Origin: SG-bin9 sp049323835
GTDB lineage: Bacteria > Pseudomonadota > Alphaproteobacteria > Rhizobiales > Xanthobacteraceae
Assembly: GCA_049323835.1 (NCBI GenBank)
Contig: JBMOOJ010000077.1
Coordinates: 45,665-109,664 of the forward strand
Direction of reading: 5' to 3'
DNA: 64,000 bases
In this document: positions 39,126 to 48,681 of the stretch, piece by piece
Layout of the letters: each line of letters opens with the position of its first letter
How positions within the stretch are numbered: position 1 is the stretch's first letter
The notes under the pieces: generated by a model
Told to the model about the DNA's origin: nothing
Seen by the model: only the letters and a program-made list of their open reading frames with translations
Databases searched by the model: none
Position numbers and translations under genes: made by a program

Positions 39126-39545
39126 ATGACCGAAACAACTCTCGCGGATGCCCTGCTGCATTCGCCCGCCGACGCCATCATCGCCACCGATCGCGACGGG
39201 CTGATCACGTTCTGGAATCCAGGCGCGACACGCATCTTCGGCCACAGCGCGGCAGAGGCGATCGGGCAATCGCTCGACCTCATCATTCCGGAGAACCAGC
39301 GCGCGAGACACTGGGCCGGATACAACGAGGTGATGGCGACCGGCCAAAGCCGTTACAGCGAAGGCGCCACCTTGTCCGTGCCTGCGCTGCATAAGGACGG
39401 CAAGCGCATCTCGCTGGAGTTCACCATCACCCCACTGAAGGACAGCGCCGGACGGATGACCGGCATGGCCTCGGTGCTGCGCGACGTCACCGCGCGCTTC
39501 GAAGAGCTGCGCGCACTGCGGAAGAAGGCATCAGCGGCTGGATAG
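39126..39545 (+). CDS. single-domain PAS protein
   Basis: The 139-residue product is one PAS domain with no output domain: AIIATDRDGLITFWNPGATR, IFGHSAAEAIGQSLDLIIPE, KDGKRISLEFTITPLKD, then a PAC-like end and a short coiled helix. There is no LOV-type Cys motif. It may sense a small ligand or redox state and act by protein contact; the partner is unknown. Confidence 0.82.
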   Translation: MTETTLADALLHSPADAIIATDRDGLITFWNPGATRIFGHSAAEAIGQSLDLIIPENQRARHWAGYNEVMATGQSRYSEGATLSVPALHKDGKRISLEFTITPLKDSAGRMTGMASVLRDVTARFEELRALRKKASAAG

Positions 39546-39569
39546 CGCGGGCGCGGACGGTTGCTCTTA

Positions 39570-39594
39570 CCTCTCCCGTAGTACGGGGAGAGGT
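39570..39594. repeat. CTCTCCCC/GGGGAGAG hairpin between convergent PAS and GST genes
   Basis: CCTCTCCC and GGGGAGAGG flank a short loop and lie between two convergent stops. It belongs to the same CTCTCCCC-type family as the other blocks in the window. It may act as a bidirectional terminator (TTAC before, TAGCTTT after). Confidence 0.65.
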
Positions 39595-39598
39595 AGCT

Positions 39599-40222
39599 TT
39601 ACTTCGGCGGACTCAGCGGCTGCACGATTTCCTGAAACGGCGACAGCGCCTCGCACATGTCCGCATGCCTGCCGAGCGCGGGATATTGCTTCTCGTCGAA
39701 CAGGCCGTGCGCCTCGCGCGTGAAGCGCAACACGCAGGCAACTGCAATATCGGCATGGGTGATCGTGCTGCCGAACCAGAAGTCGGTCTTGCGGCGCGCT
39801 CGCTCGCCTTCGAGCCGCTCCATCACGCCGGCGATCTGCATGCGGCAGCGCTCGACCCAGCGCGGCGATTGCGTCTCGTGCAGCACCTTTTCGTAGACGA
39901 GGCTCACCGCCTTGTCGCCGAGCCCTGTCGCCAGTGCGCAGACGTTCAGCACCTCGCGCCGGGCATGACCGCAATCGGGGATCAGCGCCCGCGACGGGCC
40001 CGCGATTTCATCAAGATGGTCGAGGATCGCGTTGCTTTCGATCAGCACCTCGCCGTCGGCCAGCACCAGCGTCGGCACCCGCATCAACGGATTGTAGATC
40101 GCGATCTTGCCGCCGTCGCTGAAGGTCGACCACGGCCGATGCTCGAACGGCATGCCGTAAAAGCGCATCGCCAGCGCGACGCGGCGCACGAAGGGTGAGT
40201 CGTATTGGCCGATCAGGATCAC
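39599..40222 (-). CDS. glutathione S-transferase family protein
   Basis: The product has 207 residues. The N-terminal thioredoxin-like domain (about 1-78) has MILIGQYDSPFVRRVALAMR, VPTLVLADG and the glutathione-binding ESNAILDHLD; the C-terminal all-helical domain has ITHADIAVACVLRF. Ser9 is a possible catalytic residue. The substrate is not known. Confidence 0.88.
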   Translation of the reverse strand: MILIGQYDSPFVRRVALAMRFYGMPFEHRPWSTFSDGGKIAIYNPLMRVPTLVLADGEVLIESNAILDHLDEIAGPSRALIPDCGHARREVLNVCALATGLGDKAVSLVYEKVLHETQSPRWVERCRMQIAGVMERLEGERARRKTDFWFGSTITHADIAVACVLRFTREAHGLFDEKQYPALGRHADMCEALSPFQEIVQPLSPPK

Positions 40223-40230
40223 ATGCTTCT

Positions 40231-40418
40231 CCTATTCCCTCCCCGCGCAGCGTGGGGAGGGTCGCATAGGCGACCTTCAGGTCGCCGTTCTTGAGATTAA
40301 CGCCGACGCTCTGCGCCGGCTATGGCGAAGCGGAGGCCGGGGTGGGGGTCAAGCCCCACCCGTCGCTCCATTCGCTACGCTCATTCGCGCCACCCTCCCC
40401 ACACTTCGTGGGAGGAGG
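40231..40418. repeat. CTCCCC-type intergenic repeat block between GST and glpK
   Basis: CCCTCCCCGCGCAGCGTGGG with GAGGGTCGC at 40236 onward, and an inverted partner CACCCTCCCC...GTGGGAGGAGGG near 40391-40418. These GC-rich inverted repeats fill most of the gap between two leftward genes; no coding sequence is seen. Confidence 0.6.
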
Positions 40419-40420
40419 GA

Positions 40421-41926
<1,506 letters not shown>

Positions 41927-41946
41927 GGCGTTTCCCTATTATCTTT

Positions 41947-42104
41947 CGTCATGCCCGGACTTGATCCGGGCATCCATCTTCTACTTAAGAGAAAGATAGA
42001 TTGCCGACATAGGCGTTCGCAAGAACGCCGTTCGTTGAACGGCTATGCCCGGCAATGACGATAACAAGGGTCAGCTCCCTCTCCCCGTCTGCGGGGAGAG
42101 GTCA
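41947..42104. repeat. CGTCATGCCCGG-type repeat plus CTCTCCCC hairpin upstream of glpK
   Basis: TCGTCATGCCCGGACTTGAT begins and GGCTATGCCCGGCAATGACG ends the first element (41947-42061), which carries an inner part GGCGTTCGCAAGAACGCC. It is followed by CCTCTCCCCGTCTGCGGGGAGAGG (42079-42102, read as CCTCTCCCCG / CGGGGAGAGG). Together they fill the gap between the SDR and glpK genes. Confidence 0.75.
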
Positions 42105-42109
42105 GAAGA

Positions 42110-42883
42110 TCACACCGACGCCGTCGTGACGCCGCCATCGATGACGATGGTCTGGCCCGTCATGAAGGTCGAGGCGTCGGAGGCGAGATAACCCACCGCG
42201 CCTGCGATCTCGTGCGGCTCACCGATCCGGCGCAGCGGTGTATTGGCCGTGCGGCGCTTCAGCCGCTCCTCGTCTTCCCACAGCGCCTTGGCGAAATCCG
42301 TCTTCACCAGACCCGGCGCGATGCAGTTGACGCGAATCTTCTTCGGACCCCACTCGCCGGCGAGGCTTCGCGCGAGCGCGAAGTCTGCCGCCTTCGAGAT
42401 ACCGTAGGCGCCGATCACGGTCGAACCGCGCAAGCCGCCGATCGATGAGATGATGATGACGGAGCCCTGCCCGCGCTCGGCCATCTTCGGGATCGCACGC
42501 GCGGAGAGCCAGATGTTGCTCTTCACGTTCGAGCCCATGATCTTGTCGAAAGCCTCGTCAGTGATATCGAGCAGCGGGCCGTAGTACGGATTCACCGCCG
42601 CGTTGCAGACGAGAATGTCGAGGCCGCCATAGTGCTTCACTGTGCCATCGACGAGTGCGTTGACTTCGTTCTGGCGCGAGATGTTGCAGGGAATGACGAT
42701 GGCGTCGCCGCCCGCCTTCTTGATCCCGGTCGCGACTTCCTCGCAGGCATCCGCCTTGCGGCTCGACACCACCACCTTCGCGCCCATCTGCGCGAGAAGC
42801 TCGGCCGACGCGCGGCCGATACCGCGGCTCGAGCCGGTGATGATCGCGACCTTGCCGCTCAGGTCCCACGGTGATTTGGCCAT
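42110..42883 (-). CDS. short-chain dehydrogenase/reductase (SDR family)
   Basis: This NAD(P)-dependent oxidoreductase has 257 residues. It shows the cofactor motif TGSSRGIGRA, NAAVNPYYGPLLD, Ser in IIISSIGG, the catalytic YxxxK as AYGISKAADF, and the C-terminal FMTGQTIVIDGG. It follows the pim-type genes on the same strand, about 240 bases after pimD across a repeat. It may act on a 3-hydroxyacyl or alcohol intermediate, but the substrate cannot be read from the sequence. The ribosome site AAGGAGA is strong. Confidence 0.9.
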   Translation of the reverse strand: MAKSPWDLSGKVAIITGSSRGIGRASAELLAQMGAKVVVSSRKADACEEVATGIKKAGGDAIVIPCNISRQNEVNALVDGTVKHYGGLDILVCNAAVNPYYGPLLDITDEAFDKIMGSNVKSNIWLSARAIPKMAERGQGSVIIISSIGGLRGSTVIGAYGISKAADFALARSLAGEWGPKKIRVNCIAPGLVKTDFAKALWEDEERLKRRTANTPLRRIGEPHEIAGAVGYLASDASTFMTGQTIVIDGGVTTASV

Positions 42884-42931
42884 GATGATGTCTCCTTGTT
42901 TTTGTTTTGTGCTGCTGCACCAAACCCACCT

Positions 42932-43060
42932 TCGTCATGCCCGGACTTGATCCGGGCATCCATCTTCCTTTGAACCATTGATCTCCGGAAAGATGGATTG
43001 CCGGGTCATAGGCGAGCGAAGCGACGCCGTTCTTCGAACGGCTATGCCCGGCAATGACGA
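42932..43060. repeat. CGTCATGCCCGG-type repeat between pimD and the SDR gene
   Basis: Starts TTCGTCATGCCCGGACTTGA and ends TATGCCCGGCAATGACGA, with an inner inverted part around GACGCCGTTCTTCGAACGGC. It is the longest copy in the window and close to the 41947 copy. Confidence 0.8.
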
Positions 43061-43124
43061 CCAAAAGGCAAGCTATCGATCGTTGCAAAGAAAAAGGGGA
43101 AGCCGGTTAGCTTCCCCTGATGCT

Positions 43125-44276
43125 TTACTGCGCGTTGACCAGACCGCCCGCCTCTGCGACGCGGCGCAGGTGGAAATCGGCATCGCCGAACAGGCTTTCG
43201 ATCATGGTCAGCCGCTTGAAGTAGTGACCGATCTTGAACTCCATGGTCATGCCGACGCCGCCATGCAGCTGGATCGACTGCTGGCCGACATAGCGGGCCG
43301 AACGGCCGATCTGCACCTTCGCCGCCGCCACCGACTTCGCACGCTCCTTGGCGTCGTCGACGTTGCCGGCCATGGTCGCGAGATACGACATGCTGCGCGC
43401 CTGTTCGAGCGCCACGAACATGTCGGCACCGCGATGCTGCAGCGACTGGAACGTGCCGATCGCCACGCCGAACTGCTTGCGCTCCTTGATGTACTGCATC
43501 GTCGTCTTGAGCGATTCCTCCATCGCCCCGACCGCCTCGGCGCATAGCGCGATGCGCGCATCGTCGACCACGCGCTCGATCAGCGGCAGCGCGTTCTCCG
43601 GATCGCCGATCGCGGCGTCCGCGCCGACCTCGACGTTGTGCAAGGTGATGTCGGCGGCGCGCAGGCTGTCCTGCGTCGGGTAACCCTTGATGGTGACGCC
43701 CTTGGCATTCGCCGGGACGAGGAACGCACCGATGCCGGCCGCGTCGCGCTGGCCGCCCTTGGTGCGCGCGGTGACGACGAGCGTGTCCGCGGTGTCGCCG
43801 TGCAGAACGACGAACTTCTCGCCGTCGATCACCCAGCCGCTGCCCTTTTTCTTCGCCGTGGTCGCAACGTCGGCGAGATTATAGCGCGAGTTCTTTTCGA
43901 GCTGCGCGAACGCCATCGTCTTCGAGCCGTCGATGATGCCCGGCAGATGCGCCTGCTTCTGCGCGGCCGAGCCGCCGTGACGCAGGAAACCGCCGCCGAG
44001 AATGACGGTCGCGAGATACGGCTCAAGCACGAGCGCGCGGCCCATCGCTTCCATCACGATCATCGTCTCGACCGGACCGGAGCCGAAACCGCCGTCTTCC
44101 TCGCTGAACGGAAGGCCAAGGAGCCCCTGCTCCGCGAACTTGCTCCACAGCGCCTTGCTGTAGCCGCCCTTTTCCTTCGCGTATTTCTTGCGCGACTCGA
44201 AATCGTAGGACGAGGCCAGCAGGCCGTCGACGCTTTCCTTGAGAAGCCGCTGCTCTTCGGAGAGATCGAAATCCAT
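43125..44276 (-). CDS. pimD: acyl-CoA dehydrogenase, PimD-like (small subunit type)
   Basis: This FAD enzyme oxidises an acyl-CoA, probably pimeloyl-CoA or a related dicarboxylyl-CoA, to the enoyl-CoA together with PimC. It has 383 residues: N-terminal helical domain (MDFDLSEEQRLLKESVDGLL), middle beta domain (about 120-215, with TMAFAQLEKNSRYNL) and C-terminal helical domain (QFGVAIGTFQSLQHRGADMF, QLHGGVGMTMEF). The assignment rests on the dehydrogenase pair plus the pim gene order. Confidence 0.85.
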   Translation of the reverse strand: MDFDLSEEQRLLKESVDGLLASSYDFESRKKYAKEKGGYSKALWSKFAEQGLLGLPFSEEDGGFGSGPVETMIVMEAMGRALVLEPYLATVILGGGFLRHGGSAAQKQAHLPGIIDGSKTMAFAQLEKNSRYNLADVATTAKKKGSGWVIDGEKFVVLHGDTADTLVVTARTKGGQRDAAGIGAFLVPANAKGVTIKGYPTQDSLRAADITLHNVEVGADAAIGDPENALPLIERVVDDARIALCAEAVGAMEESLKTTMQYIKERKQFGVAIGTFQSLQHRGADMFVALEQARSMSYLATMAGNVDDAKERAKSVAAAKVQIGRSARYVGQQSIQLHGGVGMTMEFKIGHYFKRLTMIESLFGDADFHLRRVAEAGGLVNAQ

Positions 44277-44304
44277 TTCTTCTTACCCCTAATCATTCGA
44301 AAGT

Positions 44305-44470
44305 ACTTACCTCTCCCCGCCTGCGGGGAGAGGTCGCCCGCCGTAGCTCGAAGAGCGAAGGCGCGGCGGGTGAGGGGCCGGGCGAAGCATCACAACGAAC
44401 ACCGAGTTCGCAGGAGCGCTCGCCCCTCACCCCGACCCTCTCCCCGCAAGGGCGGGGCGAGGGAGATTCT
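44305..44470. repeat. CTCTCCCC-type repeat block between pimC and pimD
   Basis: CCTCTCCCCGCCTGCGGGGAGAGG (44310-44333, arms CCTCTCCCCG and CGGGGAGAGG) is followed by GGGTGAGGGGC and, near 44426-44460, CCCTCACCCCGACCCTCTCC with GCGGGGCGAGGG. It lies inside the operon and probably folds in the mRNA. Confidence 0.75.
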
Positions 44471-44473
44471 AGC

Positions 44474-45661
44474 TCACAGTCCCAACACCGCCTTGGCGAT
44501 GATGTTGCGCTGGATTTCGTTCGAACCGCCGTAGATCGAGACCTTGCGGTAGTTGAAGTAACCCGGCGCGATCGGCGACGCCCAGTCGTCCGGCTCGTTG
44601 CGGCCTTCGTCACCGGTCGCATACGGCATGGCGAACGGACCCGTCACCTCGAGCAGCAGCTCGGTGATGGTCTGCTGGATGTCCGAGCCCTTGATCTTGA
44701 GAATCGAGGACGCCGGGTCCGGCTTGCCCTTGCCGTTCTTGCTCTCGTTGGCGACGACGCGCATCTGCGTCAATTCCAGCGCCTTGAGCTCGATCTCGGT
44801 TGCGGTCAGCTTTTCGAGGAAACGCTGATCCTTGATGATCGGCTGATCGCCGGCCATCACGCTCGACGCGAGCTGCTTGATGCGGCGGATGCGCTCCTTC
44901 GACATGCCGACGCGGGCGATGTTGGTGCGCTCGTTGCCGAGCAGAAACTTGGCGTAGTCCCAGCCCTTGTTCTCCTGGCCGATCAGGTTCTCGACCGGCA
45001 CCTCGACGTCATCGAAGAACACTTCGTTGACTTCGACACCGCCGTCGATGGTCTGGATCGGACGCACGGTGACGCCCTTCGACTTCATGTCGAAGACGAT
45101 GAAGGAAATGCCTTCCTGCTTCTTCGCTTCCGGATTGGTGCGGCAGAGGCAGAAGATCATGTCGGCGTGCTGGGCGAGCGTCGTCCAGGTCTTCTGGCCA
45201 TTGATGATGTACTTGTCGCCCTGGCGCTTCGCCGTCGTCTTCAGCGAGGCGAGGTCCGATCCCGAACCCGGCTCGGAGAAGCCCTGGCACCACCAGTCGT
45301 CGAGGTTGGCGATGCGCGGCAGATACTTCTTCTTCTGCTCGTCATTGCCGAACGTGTAGATCACCGGGCCGACCATGCTGACGCCGAAGGCGAGCGGCGA
45401 CGGCGCCGGACACGACTGCAACTCCTCAAGGAAGATGTACTGTTGAACCGGCGTCCAGCCGGTGCCGCCATATTCCTTCGGCCAGTGCGCGACCGCCCAG
45501 CCCTTCTTGTTCAGAATGCGCGTCCAGTCCACCAGCTCCTGCTTCGAGGTGTGGTGACCTTCTTGCATCTTGCGCCGGGTTTCCGGCGGCACGTTGTCAC
45601 GGAAGAAGGCACGCACTTCGTCGCGGAACGCCAGTTCTTCCTTGGTGAAGCTGAGATCCAT
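44474..45661 (-). CDS. pimC: acyl-CoA dehydrogenase, PimC-like (large subunit type)
   Basis: This 395-residue FAD-dependent dehydrogenase is the partner of PimD. It has MDLSFTKEELAFRDEVRAFF, the FAD/substrate stretch WWCQGFSEPGSGSDLASLKT, NGQKTWTTLAQHAD and, at the C-terminus, KVSIYGGSNEIQRNIIAKAV. ATG 45661 is preceded by AAGGAGAATC, a strong ribosome site; nine extra codons upstream are discarded. Repeats separate it from both neighbours in the operon. Confidence 0.88.
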   Translation of the reverse strand: MDLSFTKEELAFRDEVRAFFRDNVPPETRRKMQEGHHTSKQELVDWTRILNKKGWAVAHWPKEYGGTGWTPVQQYIFLEELQSCPAPSPLAFGVSMVGPVIYTFGNDEQKKKYLPRIANLDDWWCQGFSEPGSGSDLASLKTTAKRQGDKYIINGQKTWTTLAQHADMIFCLCRTNPEAKKQEGISFIVFDMKSKGVTVRPIQTIDGGVEVNEVFFDDVEVPVENLIGQENKGWDYAKFLLGNERTNIARVGMSKERIRRIKQLASSVMAGDQPIIKDQRFLEKLTATEIELKALELTQMRVVANESKNGKGKPDPASSILKIKGSDIQQTITELLLEVTGPFAMPYATGDEGRNEPDDWASPIAPGYFNYRKVSIYGGSNEIQRNIIAKAVLGL

Positions 45662-45684
45662 GAGGATTCTCCTTGAGAGAGTGA

Positions 45685-45795
45685 GCACACCTCCCCCTGA
45701 AAGGGAGAGGTCGGCGAAGCGAAGCGAGCCGGGTGGGGGTCTTGTCGGAATGCCGACCCCCTCCCCAACCCTCCCCCTTGCAGGGGGAGGGAGTT
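45685..45795. repeat. CTCCCC-type repeat block between pimB and pimC
   Basis: CACCTCCCCCTGAAAGGGAG with AGGTC, then AGCCGGGTGGGGGTC and CCCTCCCCCTTGCAGGGGGA with GGG: two hairpins in the gap between consecutive leftward genes. Confidence 0.75.
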
Positions 45796-45796
45796 G

Positions 45797-46984
45797 TTAC
45801 TGCACGATCTCGAACAGGCCGGCGGCACCCATGCCACCGCCCACGCACATGGTGACGACGCCGTACTTGGCCTTGCGGCGGCGGCCTTCGATCAGGATGT
45901 GGCCGGTGAGGCGCGCGCCGGTCATGCCATACGGATGGCCGACCGCGATCGAGCCGCCGTTGACGTTGAGCTTCTCCGGGTCGATGCCGAGCTTGTCGCG
46001 GCAGTAGAGAACCTGCACCGCGAACGCCTCGTTGAGCTCCCAGAGGTCGATGTCGTCGATCTTGAGGCCGTGACGCTTGAGAAGACGCGGGATCGCGAAC
46101 ACAGGGCCGATGCCCATCTCGTCCGGCTCGCAACCGGCCGCGACGAAGCCGCGGAAGATGCCGAGCGGCTTGAGGCCGCGCTTGGCGGCTTCCTTGTCGC
46201 TCATGATCACGGTGGCAGATGCGCCGTCCGAGAGCTGGCTGGCATTGCCGGCGGTGATGGTGAAGCCATCGCCGCGCACGGCCTTGAGGCCGGCGAGACC
46301 TTCAGCAGTTGTGTCCGGACGCGGACCTTCGTCCTGTGAGAGCGTAATTTCCTTCATGCTGACCGCGCCGGTCGCCTTGTCGGTGACGGCCATCTGCGTC
46401 GTGATCGGTGCGAGCTCGTCCTTGAACTTGCCGCCTTGCTGCGCGGCGGCGGTGCGGCGCTGGCTCTCGAGCGAGTATTCGTCCTGCGCCTCGCGTGACA
46501 CGTTGTAGCGCTTGGCGACGGTTTCGGCCGTATCGAGCATCGGCATGTAGACGTCGCCCTTGATCTTGAGCAGCGCCGGGTCCTGCGTGTGGAACTTGTT
46601 GGCGTGATCGTTCTGCACGAGGCTGATCGACTCGCCGCCGCCGCCGACCGCGACCTCGACGCCATCGAACAGCACGGAGCGCGCCGCAAGCGCGATCGCC
46701 TGGAGGCCCGAGGCGCACTGGCGGTCGATGGTGGTGCCTGCCACCTGCACCGGCAGGCCGGCGCGGAGCAGCGCCTTGCGGGCGATGTTGCCGCCGGTCG
46801 CGCCCTGCTGCATGGCGGCGCCCATCACCACGTCCTCGATCTCCTTCGGATCGACGCCCGCGCGCTTGACGGCGTGCTCGATGGCATGACCGAGCAGGGT
46901 CGCGCCTTCGGTAGCGTTCAGCGCGCCGCGATAGGCCTTGCCGATCGGGGTGCGGGCGGTCGAGACGATGACGGCTTCAGTCAT
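45797..46984 (-). CDS. pimB: acetyl-CoA acyltransferase (thiolase), PimB-like
   Basis: This enzyme splits 3-oxoacyl-CoA with CoA in the last step of the beta-oxidation turn. It has 395 residues from ATG 46984 (a GTG three codons upstream is less likely, since AAGGTG would overlap it). The nucleophile Cys is in TIDRQCASGLQAIALAA (about residue 90), the His in NVNGGSIAVGHPYGMTGAR, and the second Cys in VTMCVGGGMGAAGLFE. It lies 5 bases after pimA. Confidence 0.92.
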   Translation of the reverse strand: MTEAVIVSTARTPIGKAYRGALNATEGATLLGHAIEHAVKRAGVDPKEIEDVVMGAAMQQGATGGNIARKALLRAGLPVQVAGTTIDRQCASGLQAIALAARSVLFDGVEVAVGGGGESISLVQNDHANKFHTQDPALLKIKGDVYMPMLDTAETVAKRYNVSREAQDEYSLESQRRTAAAQQGGKFKDELAPITTQMAVTDKATGAVSMKEITLSQDEGPRPDTTAEGLAGLKAVRGDGFTITAGNASQLSDGASATVIMSDKEAAKRGLKPLGIFRGFVAAGCEPDEMGIGPVFAIPRLLKRHGLKIDDIDLWELNEAFAVQVLYCRDKLGIDPEKLNVNGGSIAVGHPYGMTGARLTGHILIEGRRRKAKYGVVTMCVGGGMGAAGLFEIVQ

Positions 46985-46989
46985 GGGTT

Positions 46990-48666
46990 TCACCTTGTTG
47001 CTGAGAGTTGTTTTTGGGCGGTCTGCTGTTGAAGATTACGGAGTTCGTGACGCGAGAGCTTGCCGACCGTCGTGCGCGGCAACTCTGCCATGAATTCGAC
47101 GGCGGCGGGCAATTCATGCTTGCCGATCTTGCCGGCGAGGAATGCGCGCAGATCGTCGATCGTGAACGGCTGCGCGTCCTTCTTCAGGGTGACAAAGGCT
47201 TTTGCCGCTTCGCCGCGATACTGATCCGGCACGCCGATGACGATGACTTCCTGCACGGCGGGGTGTTCGTAGATCGCCTGCTCGATCATCTGCGGATAGA
47301 CGTTGAAGCCGCCGGAGATGATCATGTCCTTCTTGCGGTCGACCAGAAAGATGTAGCCGTCCTCGTCGATGTAGCCGATGTCGCCGGTGAGGAAGCGGTC
47401 GCCGACGTAGAACTCGGCGCTTTCCTTCTCGCGATTCCAGTAACCCCTGGTGACGTTCGGGCCGCGCACGCGGATTTCGCCGGTCTCGCCGGTAGCCAGA
47501 ACTTTCTTCGGATCGTCGAGCGCAACGATATCGATTTCGATGCCGGGCAACATCACGCCGATGGAGCCGGGCTTGTCCGGGCCGTCCTTCGGATGCGCAG
47601 TGCCGGGCGAGCAGGTTTCGGTCATGCCCCAGCCGCTGCGCAGCTTGTTGCCGGTCTTTTCCTCGAAGATACGGGCGACTTCGACCGGAAGCGGCGCACC
47701 GCCGGAACCGCAAGACACCAGCGACGAGAAATCGCGCTTGTCGAGATCGGGCAGATTGGCGATGGCGATCCACATGGTCGGAACGCCGGGGAAGCTCGTC
47801 GCGCGCTTCACCTCGATGTCGCGCATGACGGCTTCAACGTCGAAGCGCTGATGCAGCGAGATCGTGTTGCCGAAACGGACGTTGCCGAGCAGCACCACGG
47901 TCAGTGCGAAGATATGGAACAGCGGCAGCACGCAGATGACACGCTCGATGGCGCCGGCACGGTCGATGCGCGACTTCGTCGTCCAGACCTCATAGATGCC
48001 GGTGGCAGCCGTAAGGTTCTTGTGCGTGAGCATCGCGCCTTTCGGCAAACCCGTCGTGCCGCCGGTGTATTGCAGCAGCGCGATGTCGTCCGGGTCGATC
48101 TGCGGCCACTGCGCGGGCTTCGTCACATCCTTGGTGAACTGGCGGAAGGTGACGATCCTGTCGCTCGCGGGATACGGCGCGACCGGGAAACCCGATGGCC
48201 CCCACTGATCGTCCTCGCAGACGACGAGGCGATCGAGCAATCCCTTCTCCAGGAACTTCAGCGCGATCGGCAGCAGAAACGGACTGTTGGTGGTGATCAG
48301 AATGCGCGCCCCGGAATCCGTGAGCTTGTGCGTCAGCGCCCGCTCTCCGTCGAGCGGCGACAGATGCACGACGCGCGCACCCGCTTTCAGGGCACCGAAG
48401 AAATTGACCGGATGATCCGGCGTATTGCCAAGGAAGAGCGCGATCGACGTGTTCTTGCCGTAGCCGGCACGCAGGAAGGCAGCAGCCGCCGTGTCGGCCA
48501 TCGCGCCAAGCTCGGCATAGGTGATCGGACGGTCGCGGAATTCGATAACGGTGCGCGCACCGAATTCCGCGATCGACTTGGCGAGGAACCCCGGGATGGT
48601 GCCGAACGGGATCGGCTGATCCCACCGGACACCTTCCGGATAGAACTGTTCGCCCGGATGAGCCAT
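46990..48666 (-). CDS. pimA: acyl-CoA ligase (AMP-forming), PimA-like
   Basis: This enzyme activates a dicarboxylic or fatty acid with ATP and CoA. It has 558 residues and belongs to the ANL superfamily: P-loop YTGGTTGLPKGAMLTHKN (about 215-232), GWGMTETCSPGTAH, LTGDIGYIDEDGYIFLVDRK and the C-terminal Lys region LPRTTVGKLSRHEL. It is 16 bases after pimF. In R. palustris the pimA product is described as a pimeloyl-CoA ligase; specificity here is inferred from synteny. Confidence 0.88.
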   Translation of the reverse strand: MAHPGEQFYPEGVRWDQPIPFGTIPGFLAKSIAEFGARTVIEFRDRPITYAELGAMADTAAAAFLRAGYGKNTSIALFLGNTPDHPVNFFGALKAGARVVHLSPLDGERALTHKLTDSGARILITTNSPFLLPIALKFLEKGLLDRLVVCEDDQWGPSGFPVAPYPASDRIVTFRQFTKDVTKPAQWPQIDPDDIALLQYTGGTTGLPKGAMLTHKNLTAATGIYEVWTTKSRIDRAGAIERVICVLPLFHIFALTVVLLGNVRFGNTISLHQRFDVEAVMRDIEVKRATSFPGVPTMWIAIANLPDLDKRDFSSLVSCGSGGAPLPVEVARIFEEKTGNKLRSGWGMTETCSPGTAHPKDGPDKPGSIGVMLPGIEIDIVALDDPKKVLATGETGEIRVRGPNVTRGYWNREKESAEFYVGDRFLTGDIGYIDEDGYIFLVDRKKDMIISGGFNVYPQMIEQAIYEHPAVQEVIVIGVPDQYRGEAAKAFVTLKKDAQPFTIDDLRAFLAGKIGKHELPAAVEFMAELPRTTVGKLSRHELRNLQQQTAQKQLSATR

Positions 48667-48681
48667 CGCCCGATCCTTGTG

